Positions 1 through 4,048 of a stretch of 6,255 nt of DNA are shown here, piece after piece. Both the position numbers and the translations under genes were made by a program. Positions within the stretch are counted from its first letter, which is position 1, and each line of letters opens with the position of its first letter. The notes under the pieces were generated by a model. The model ran no database searches. It was not told the origin of the DNA and saw only the letters and a list, made by a program, of their open reading frames with translations. The DNA comes from JAUNKE01 sp041784625. Its GTDB lineage: Bacteria; Bacillota; Clostridia; Peptostreptococcales; Filifactoraceae. The stretch is from NCBI GenBank assembly GCA_041784625.1, contig JBHBDS010000006.1:1-6255 (forward strand), written 5' to 3'.

Positions 1-21
1 AATACTGTTTTTACAACTGCC

Positions 22-50
22 ATTATATCAATCTTGCCTTAGGGTGTCAA
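22..50 (-). promoter_or_regulatory. Consensus sigma-A promoter reading leftward out of the window
   Basis: On the minus strand the -35 box TTGACA (50-45) is separated by exactly 17 bases from the -10 box TATAAT (27-22). Both boxes match the consensus perfectly. Transcription would start near position 15 and leave the window, so the gene it serves is not visible. The spacer contains the small palindrome CCTAAGG, which might be a regulator contact, but I cannot assign it. Confidence 0.75.
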
Positions 51-64
51 TCAACTAAGACGAA

Positions 65-158
65 TTGTAACATAACTGTAATTTTACCAGTGAATTAAGT
101 AGCTCTCTACTTTGAATGAATTTATCATATCACATAATCCTACTGTTGTCTGTTACAA
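65..158. repeat. Inverted 8-mer pair TTGTAACA / TGTTACAA with a further 7-base copy
   Basis: TTGTAACA (65-72) is the exact reverse complement of TGTTACAA (151-158). A further copy of TGTTACA lies at 172-178. Between the pair sits a small perfect hairpin, AAGTAG-ctct-CTACTT (97-112). The elements lie between the 3' end of the secreted-protein gene and the leftward promoter at 22-50, so they could be regulator sites for that promoter or parts of a 3' UTR. The sequence is AT-rich and chance is possible. Confidence 0.3.
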
Positions 159-176
159 GACGATGAAAAATTGTTA

Positions 177-220
177 CAGTATTATTACTGCGTCGAGGCA
201 GCGAGAAGCCACTGCCTCGA
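177..220 (-). terminator. Stem-loop pair after the secreted-protein gene, probable 3' end
   Basis: A perfect 9-bp GC-rich inverted repeat (TCGAGGCAG at 193-201, CTGCCTCGA at 212-220, 10-base loop) lies 40 bases past the stop codon of the minus-strand gene. A second hairpin, CAGTA/TACTG (177-181 and 186-190), follows it on the minus strand. A run of five T (minus strand, 170-166) comes only six bases after the second hairpin. The first stem is strong but has no T-run directly behind it, so this is not a textbook intrinsic terminator. It may terminate weakly or protect the mRNA 3' end. Confidence 0.45.
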
Positions 221-260
221 ATAAGATTCTGTATTTTATGTTTGTCACTAATGTTCTTAT

Positions 261-2390
261 CTAGTTGACGGATACCGATTTTGTCGCTGCATTCCAGCTG
301 ATGTCTACGCCAAATGCGGTTGCGAGTGAACGAAGCTCGATCATTGTCGATCCATTTTTGATCTCTGCAGGTGCTGTGAGTGCTACTGGTGTATTGTTGA
401 CTGTGATCGTGCTGGATCCGATTTTTACCACTGCGGTTTTTTCTGCATTTTTGAATGTAGCCGTCTTGGTTGTATTGTCCCATGATGCTTCGAGTCCGAG
501 GGATTCGCCTACTGCACGTACTGGTAACATAGTTCTACCATCCTTAATATATGGTGCTGTGTTGAGCTGTTTTATCACGCCATTGGATGTGTAGCTTAGG
601 TTGTTGATCACAAATACTGTTCTGAGCGCTACTGGATTATTCACCCAGAAATATGCCGCTGATGTCTCGGTCGTAATGTTCAATGTCACTAGGACATCTA
701 CACGATCTGTCACTGCTTTTTCTGTCAAATATCCTTTGATATTGCTGAGGGTAATCGTGCCTGCATTGTCGTAGGAGCGAGAGCCTATTGTGAGTACGAG
801 GATGTTTTCTTGTTTGTCTAGTTCGATGGAATCGATTTTTAGACTGTTTGTGGTTGTTGCTTTGATGTCTTTTACCGAATCTTTGTCGAACGCAATATGT
901 TGTCCTTTATCTTTGTCGCTGCCTGGGTAGATGAGCTCAAGATAGATTTTGTCTCCTCGTTGTAGTTGTGCTACTTTTGTTTCCTTTAGTACTACCTGTG
1001 GTAGTTCTGCTATTTTCCCTTTTTCCACTCGAGCTGGTTTGGTCTCAATATCGAGTACTTTGGAGATTTTTGCAATATCAATTGTCACATCGTCTAGCTT
1101 ATCGACTGAAGCAGTAACGGTTGCGTTTGTTTTTGCTTGATCTTCTGCTACTATGTCGAATGTTAATTTGATGTTTTGTACATCATATTTGTGTGTACGT
1201 AGCGTGAATTCGCTGTCTTTATATACTTCGTAGCCAGATACTTTGTTGTTTGAGCCTGCTGATTTTGGTGCTGTGAGGATCATTCCTGCTGGCTCTGTCA
1301 CTTTGATACTGTTGTATACAATTTCTGCGTTTTTGACATCGAGCTTGATGGTTGCTCCATTGGTCAAGGTGCCGTCCACCGCTTTGATGGTTAGTTCTAC
1401 TGTTTTTGATTGTCCTTTGGAGAGCGTTGGGATTTCTCTAGCGTTTTGTTCTTTGGCTGTTAGGGTCAATCCATAGGATTGTAGTTTCCCGAGCACTGCA
1501 TCTTTTGACTGAACGGTTTTGTCTTTGACTTTTAGGCTGAAGTTTGCACTAATTGTGCCGCTTTTTGCCGAATTTGTCGCTTCAAGGATTACAAATGGTT
1601 CGATTGCAATGTAAGCTGTGTTGCTATCTATTCCTTTAATATACATTTCTGTCTTGTCATTGGAGTACGACACGTTTGGCGTGTAGCCTGGAGATACTAT
1701 TTTTGACGATGCACTGAACAAGTATCCCGATGGCAAGCTTACTACGATTTCATTTTCGGATTTGGTTGATGACAGTCCGTTGAATTTTTGAATCAACACT
1801 GTTGACAGTAGTCCTCCTGCTGGTCCGATCGCTGTTTCTGGACGATCTACTCTTGCTTCAAAGTATTCAGTTACAGCAGACTGGGTTGTTCCCAAATTGA
1901 GAGGAGAGTCTCCAAATCCTACGCCATAGTCTGTGAATCTAAGGTTTACATTCCCATTTCCAGTGTCGCTGAAATCTAGTTTGAGCGTGATGATGATGTC
2001 CATTTCATCGACATTGTTTGCTGGGATGTCGGATGCTACTTCAAAGTTGAACATCTTTTCGCCACCAGTCAGCGCATTGCCTTCGATGTTTTTGAACGAA
2101 ATGGCTGGGGATGAGATCGATGTTGTTCCGTGGATAACCTCTGCACTTGCTGGAGATGGTGTTTTTGCAAGTTTTGCATTATCCAGCTCAAACATTACTC
2201 TGCCTGCTTTTAGGTCAAGGTTTTTGCCAAGTTCTACTTTTAACTTAATCTCTTTGTTTGTTTCCCCATTGGTATATGATAGTGGCCCCGTGATGAGTTT
2301 TGCCTTCGGATAAGTATCCGCAAATGCCATCATCGGAATCATCGTCAATACCATCACTGCTGTCATAAAAATCGATAAGTATTTTTTCAT
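261..2390 (-). CDS. Secreted protein with C-terminal copper-amine-oxidase-like (stalk) domain
   Basis: This is a 709-residue exported protein. Residues 1-24 form a clear signal peptide: a KK-start, a hydrophobic core and a cleavage site after AFA, before D25. The C-terminus (about 592-709) is recognisable as the copper-amine-oxidase N-terminal-like (stalk) domain. It holds two related units: one around 612-665 (DGRTMLPVRAVGESLG, then SWDNTTKTATF), the other around 673-708 (NGSTMIELRSLATAFG, then SWNAATKSVSV). In Clostridia this domain occurs on many surface proteins and does not imply oxidase activity. Residues 25 to about 590 look like successive beta-rich modules; I do not recognise a named family there. 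The whole chain has no cysteine, no LPXTG motif and no C-terminal membrane anchor, so it is probably released or held non-covalently in the wall. The start is firm: AAGGAGG (2404-2398) sits seven bases before the ATG. The stop is TAG. The gene has its own promoter and a long leader, so it is probably monocistronic. Its ligand or substrate is unknown. Confidence 0.9.
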   Translation of the reverse strand: MKKYLSIFMTAVMVLTMIPMMAFADTYPKAKLITGPLSYTNGETNKEIKLKVELGKNLDLKAGRVMFELDNAKLAKTPSPASAEVIHGTTSISSPAISFKNIEGNALTGGEKMFNFEVASDIPANNVDEMDIIITLKLDFSDTGNGNVNLRFTDYGVGFGDSPLNLGTTQSAVTEYFEARVDRPETAIGPAGGLLSTVLIQKFNGLSSTKSENEIVVSLPSGYLFSASSKIVSPGYTPNVSYSNDKTEMYIKGIDSNTAYIAIEPFVILEATNSAKSGTISANFSLKVKDKTVQSKDAVLGKLQSYGLTLTAKEQNAREIPTLSKGQSKTVELTIKAVDGTLTNGATIKLDVKNAEIVYNSIKVTEPAGMILTAPKSAGSNNKVSGYEVYKDSEFTLRTHKYDVQNIKLTFDIVAEDQAKTNATVTASVDKLDDVTIDIAKISKVLDIETKPARVEKGKIAELPQVVLKETKVAQLQRGDKIYLELIYPGSDKDKGQHIAFDKDSVKDIKATTTNSLKIDSIELDKQENILVLTIGSRSYDNAGTITLSNIKGYLTEKAVTDRVDVLVTLNITTETSAAYFWVNNPVALRTVFVINNLSYTSNGVIKQLNTAPYIKDGRTMLPVRAVGESLGLEASWDNTTKTATFKNAEKTAVVKIGSSTITVNNTPVALTAPAEIKNGSTMIELRSLATAFGVDISWNAATKSVSVN

Positions 2391-2586
2391 TGTGAATCCT
2401 CCTTGTTTTGAAAATATGGTTTGTTATCATTATTACATAAATGCACTGGCTATTACATTCATTCATGTAATAATGATCATTTGCTTGCGGTGCCCTTTTG
2501 ATGAATTACTATGAAATCAACATTCAATAATTCTATCGTCGGGCACTGGTAGCGCCGTTTGCGATTTGTCGCAATATCAATTTCTG
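2391..2586 (-). promoter_or_regulatory. Structured 5' leader of the secreted-protein mRNA with two exclusive folds
   Basis: About 195 bases separate the predicted transcription start (near 2586) from the ATG. In the RNA two local hairpins can form: UUGCGA-CAAA-UCGCAA (2574-2559) and GGCGCU-ACC-AGUGCC (2556-2542, one G-U pair). Alternatively UUGCG (2574-2570) pairs with CGCAA (2489-2485), and GUGCCC (2546-2541) pairs with GGGCAC (2495-2490). These two long-range helices are contiguous on their 3' side. They enclose another hairpin (GAAUUA at 2533-2528 with UAAUUC at 2508-2503). The local and long-range folds use the same bases, so they exclude each other, as in riboswitches and attenuators. 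I do not recognise a known class: the c-di-GMP-I, TPP, ZTP and fluoride signatures are absent. Function is inference. Confidence 0.4.
2426..2477. repeat. 13-bp perfect inverted repeat with a competing third arm, upstream of the RBS
   Basis: ATCATTATTACAT (2426-2438) is the exact reverse complement of ATGTAATAATGAT (2465-2477), with 26 bases between. Inside the loop TATTACAT recurs (2451-2458) and can pair with 2465-2472 instead. The right arm can therefore form either an 8-bp hairpin with a 6-base loop or the 13-bp long hairpin. The structure ends about 20 bases upstream of the ribosome binding site of the secreted-protein gene on the minus strand. It could be an RNA switch near the RBS or a DNA operator. 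Confidence 0.6.
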
Positions 2587-2592
2587 ACTATC

Positions 2593-2621
2593 ATTATACT
2601 GTATATTGATCTTTTTGATAA
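2593..2621 (-). promoter_or_regulatory. Sigma-A promoter of the secreted-protein gene
   Basis: On the minus strand TTATCA (2621-2616) is followed after 17 bases by a perfect TATAAT (2598-2593). The start point is expected near 2586. It lies between the two minus-strand genes, so the secreted-protein gene can be transcribed independently of the small gene upstream. Confidence 0.65.
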
Positions 2622-2686
2622 GGTTTTCGGCAAAGATTGCGAAACTTTAACCGTTTTGTAATAATTTAGCGAGTAATTTTGCTCAT

Positions 2687-2717
2687 AAAAATACGAGACA
2701 ACAGGACATCCGTCGTA
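2687..2717 (-). terminator. Weak candidate terminator after the small membrane-protein gene
   Basis: On the minus strand TACGA (2717-2713) can pair with TCGTA (2696-2692), and a T-run (2691-2687) follows directly. The 16-base loop contains a minor GGA/TCC pairing. The stem is only five base pairs, so termination may be partial, with read-through into the secreted-protein gene. A competing palindrome, GTCGTACGAC (2712-2721), overlaps it. Confidence 0.3.
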
Positions 2718-2736
2718 CGACATTTGTCAATGTGGC

Positions 2737-2970
2737 TTACTCTCTCCTCTGTAAACTCCTTAGCGAAAAGGCTGCGATGAGGACGCAGATTACGAAGAAT
2801 GGGCCGAGCCGCAGGACGATTTGGGCTGCTTCTCCTATTGGTATCTGGTTGCCGCCATATTTGTCCATTAGAAATCTAGTTTCTTGCGCCATCTCGATGG
2901 CGAATCGTGCTGCGCCGATGAAGCCGCCGAGTGTACCGACGAAGCCGAGTAGTGTTTTGATCATGTTCAT
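2737..2970 (-). CDS. Small two-helix membrane protein of unknown function (77 aa)
   Basis: I do not recognise this protein. The start is the ATG at 2970: GGAGG (2980-2976) lies five bases upstream. A TTG start at 3009 would add 13 residues but has no good ribosome binding site. Residues 3-21 are hydrophobic and glycine-rich (G9, G12, G15, G16 and G19, including a G15-xxx-G19 helix-packing motif). Residues 26-47 form a polar, charged middle section. Residues 51-70 form a second hydrophobic helix (VLRLGPFFVICVLIAAF). The C-terminus ends in the basic RSLQRRE. This predicts a hairpin in the membrane with both ends in the cytoplasm, in the size range of holins, small regulatory membrane proteins and type I toxins, but no signature singles one out. 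A consensus promoter at 3137-3165 and a good RBS argue it is real. Its neighbours on both sides have separate promoters. Confidence 0.65.
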   Translation of the reverse strand: MNMIKTLLGFVGTLGGFIGAARFAIEMAQETRFLMDKYGGNQIPIGEAAQIVLRLGPFFVICVLIAAFSLRSLQRRE

Positions 2971-2975
2971 CTTTT

Positions 2976-2980
2976 CCTCC
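2976..2980 (-). promoter_or_regulatory. RBS deciding the start of the small membrane-protein gene
   Basis: GGAGG on the minus strand (CGGAGGAAAAGATG in context) lies five bases before the ATG at 2970. A second in-frame ATG at 2964 would be 11 bases away. The first is preferred, but the difference is only two residues. Confidence 0.65.
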
Positions 2981-3018
2981 GTTCTCTTCCTCCAAAATAC
3001 TTCTAACAATCTTTAATC

Positions 3019-3088
3019 ATTGGATTTTTTTAGTCCAAAATACTATGATGAACTTGGTGAACAAATCCATACTGTCAAGTAATCCAAT
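3019..3088. repeat. 8-bp inverted repeat in the leader of the small membrane-protein gene
   Basis: ATTGGATT (3019-3026) is the exact reverse complement of AATCCAAT (3081-3088). A nearer TCCAA (3034-3038) competes for the first arm. Separately, TCCAAAATACT occurs twice (2991-3001 and 3034-3044). All lie in the roughly 160-base untranslated leader between the promoter at 3137-3165 and the start codon. The region is AT-rich, so functional meaning is uncertain. Confidence 0.3.
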
Positions 3089-3136
3089 CAACAATCTTCT
3101 ATATTCTTTCGTAAATTATTATCCTTTTCTTCCTTT

Positions 3137-3165
3137 AGTATAGCAATATCACCGCACACTGTCAA
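3137..3165 (-). promoter_or_regulatory. Consensus sigma-A promoter of the small membrane-protein gene
   Basis: On the minus strand TTGACA (3165-3160) is separated by 17 bases from TATACT (3142-3137). The -35 is perfect and the -10 differs at one base. Transcription should start near 3130, giving a leader of about 160 bases before the ATG. Confidence 0.7.
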
Positions 3166-3181
3166 AATACATACATTTCGT

Positions 3182-3430
3182 TTGTTATTTTGTAACTACT
3201 TTGCCTTTCTTATTACTCTTCTATGTTTTTGCTCTCAAAAATCCATACTATTTTCAAAAAATAATTTTCTTCTGCCATCGCACAACCTTTACCTATCTCA
3301 TCCATTCATCACCCAAAACATTTTCCCTACATCGCCTCCCTTTTGCAAAATACTTTCCACCTAATAATTATTTTCCTCAATCACAAAACATCTCCATCCA
3401 CACAGCCGAATCTTCAATCATTATTGCCGA
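3182..3430. other. Gene-free, extremely G-poor spacer between divergent promoters
   Basis: I see no credible gene here. In 3241-3420 the plus strand has 59 C and only 6 G. The open frames on the plus strand begin with TTG without a ribosome binding site and encode low-complexity F/L/S/P-rich sequence. The tract separates the leftward promoter of the small gene from the rightward feo promoter. A C-rich, G-poor, unstructured plus-strand RNA is the classic profile of a Rho utilisation site, so it may stop rightward antisense transcription. A decayed minus-strand gene is the main alternative. Confidence 0.55.
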
Positions 3431-3463
3431 GTAAGTCTCACATAAAATAGTTATCGCAAACCG

Positions 3464-3492
3464 TTGACAGTTATCTCTTGCTAATGTATAAT
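3464..3492 (+). promoter_or_regulatory. Perfect-consensus sigma-A promoter of the feo operon
   Basis: TTGACA (3464-3469), a 17-base spacer and TATAAT (3487-3492) match the consensus at all twelve positions. Transcription should start near 3499, leaving a leader of about 88 bases to feoA1. Such a strong promoter is expected to need a repressor, and a candidate operator follows immediately. Confidence 0.85.
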
Positions 3493-3501
3493 GAAATCAC
3501 G

Positions 3502-3533
3502 TTAGGAACTTCTAACCTTGTTAGGCGTGCCTA
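3502..3533 (+). promoter_or_regulatory. DtxR/IdeR-like iron operator over the feo transcription start region
   Basis: Two TTAGG motifs lie 19 bases apart (3502-3506 and 3521-3525). The first unit, TTAGGAACTTCTAACCTTG (3502-3520), matches the published 19-bp DtxR/IdeR consensus TTAGGTTAGSCTAACCTAA at 12 positions, including TTAGG and CTAACCT in the right register. The second, TTAGG-CGTG-CCTA (3521-3533), keeps the same inverted arms with a four-base centre. Placement just after the expected start point suits a repressor roadblock. By family knowledge, a Fe(II)-loaded DtxR-type repressor would bind here when iron is sufficient. The identity of the regulator is inference, since no regulator gene is in the window. 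Confidence 0.6.
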
Positions 3534-3547
3534 CAATACATAGGTAG

Positions 3548-3573
3548 ATTCTTTGGGATTTTCCCTAGAGAAT
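3548..3573 (+). other. Imperfect hairpin just before the feoA1 RBS
   Basis: ATTCT (3548-3552) pairs with AGAAT (3569-3573) and GGGA (3555-3558) with TCCC (3562-3565), with a three-base loop and a small internal bulge. It ends directly before the GGAGGAGG ribosome binding site without covering it. No T-run follows, so it is not a terminator. It may space or protect the RBS. Confidence 0.35.
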
Positions 3574-3587
3574 TGGAGGAGGTTATG

Positions 3588-3797
3588 ATGCCATTATTTT
3601 TGTTGAAGACTGGGCAAGTCGGTAAGATTGCTCGCATCACGGGCAAGGACGAGGTCCAAAAACATTTGGGCAATCTGGGATTTGTTGTTGGGGAAGAGGT
3701 TGCTGTCGTCTCGGAGATGGCGGGCAATGTGATCGTCGAGGTCAAGGGTTGTCGCATCGCATTGGACAAGTCGATGGCGAATCGAATCATGGTATAG
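3588..3797 (+). CDS. feoA: FeoA family protein, first copy
   Basis: This is a 69-residue cytoplasmic FeoA protein with an SH3-like beta-barrel, thought to bind the FeoB GTPase side and modulate Fe(II) uptake. Visible family features are the N-terminal strand region PLFLLKTGQVGKIARITG, the central LGNLGFVVGEEVAVVSE turn, and the closing strands GNVIVEVKGCRIALDKSMANRIMV. The length is close to the usual ~75. Two adjacent ATGs exist (3585 and 3588). The second is chosen because GGAGGAGG (3575-3582) leaves five bases to it and only two to the first. An upstream in-frame TTG at 3573 overlaps the RBS and is rejected. It is the first gene of the operon, 14 bases before the second feoA. Clostridial feo operons often carry two divergent FeoA copies; the division of labour is not established. 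Confidence 0.9.
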   Translation: MPLFLLKTGQVGKIARITGKDEVQKHLGNLGFVVGEEVAVVSEMAGNVIVEVKGCRIALDKSMANRIMV

Positions 3798-3800
3798 AAA

Positions 3801-3814
3801 GAGGGAAAACTTTG
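3801..3814 (+). promoter_or_regulatory. RBS and TTG start codon of the second feoA
   Basis: GAGGG (3801-3805) lies six bases before a TTG (3812-3814). No ATG exists in this frame before the conserved FeoA sequence, and the family normally begins with this same M-E-x-L pattern (here TTG-GAA-ACT-TTG). The non-ATG start and weaker RBS suggest lower translation than feoA1 or feoB. Confidence 0.7.
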
Positions 3815-4048
3815 GAAACTTTGAACAAAATTAAGCCGGGAACAACGGTGAAGGTCGTCAAATTGCATGGCGAGGGCGCAATCAAGCGTCGCATTATGGA
3901 TATGGGAATTACAAAAGGTGTGGAGATTTTTGTCCGAAAGGTTGCGCCTCTGGGCGATCCAATCGAGGTAAAAGTTCGCAGCTTTGAGCTGAGCCTACGT
4001 AAGGCGGACGCTGAAATGGTTGAAGTAGAAATTATCGGAGGGGAATAA
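3812..4048 (+). CDS. feoA: FeoA family protein, second copy (TTG start)
   Basis: This is a 78-residue FeoA protein and the more canonical of the two copies. Its SH3-like core reads from LNKIKPGTTVKVVKLHGEG through RRIMDMGITKGVEIFVRKVA, then PLGDPIEVKVRSFELSLRKA and the closing strand AEMVEVEIIGGE. The MGITKG turn and the PLGDPIEVKVR-ELSLRK block are hallmarks of the family. Translation begins at TTG 3812 with GAGGG upstream. A longer in-frame reading from 3749 would overlap feoA1 and adds non-conserved residues, so it is rejected. Its TAA stop shares one base with the feoB ATG (TAATG), so the two are probably translationally coupled. It likely binds FeoB's cytoplasmic part and tunes its GTPase or gating, by family knowledge. 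Confidence 0.92.
   Translation: METLNKIKPGTTVKVVKLHGEGAIKRRIMDMGITKGVEIFVRKVAPLGDPIEVKVRSFELSLRKADAEMVEVEIIGGE

Noticed and set aside
2426..2481. Fur-box-like bases (TGATAA, ATTATTA) near the RBS of the secreted-protein gene
   Set aside because: Only one half-site resembles TGATAAT, the spacing does not form a 7-1-7 box, and the site lies far downstream of the transcription start. The inverted repeat explains the bases better.
2485..2586. c-di-GMP-I riboswitch in the stalk-gene leader
   Set aside because: A GCAAAC stretch resembles part of the motif, but the GNRA tetraloop, its receptor and the conserved ACGCAAAGC segment are missing.
2732..3016. 94-codon plus-strand frame opposite the small membrane-protein gene
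   Set aside because: It has no promoter or ribosome binding site. The minus-strand gene has both, so the plus frame is its shadow.
3213..3305. A 30-codon minus-strand frame (ATG at 3305) in the G-poor spacer
   Set aside because: Only a weak SD-like GGTGAT precedes it and no promoter is visible. It could be a relic of a decayed gene, but there is no support for calling it.
3182..3434. Two plus-strand open frames of 60 and 77 codons
   Set aside because: Both start with TTG without a ribosome binding site. They lie in the G-depleted spacer and give low-complexity F/L/S/P-rich translations unlike a protein family.
3481..3500. Possible Fur box overlapping the feo -10 region
   Set aside because: TAATGTATAATGAAATCAC matches the 19-bp Fur consensus poorly. 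The DtxR-like motif just downstream is a much better fit.
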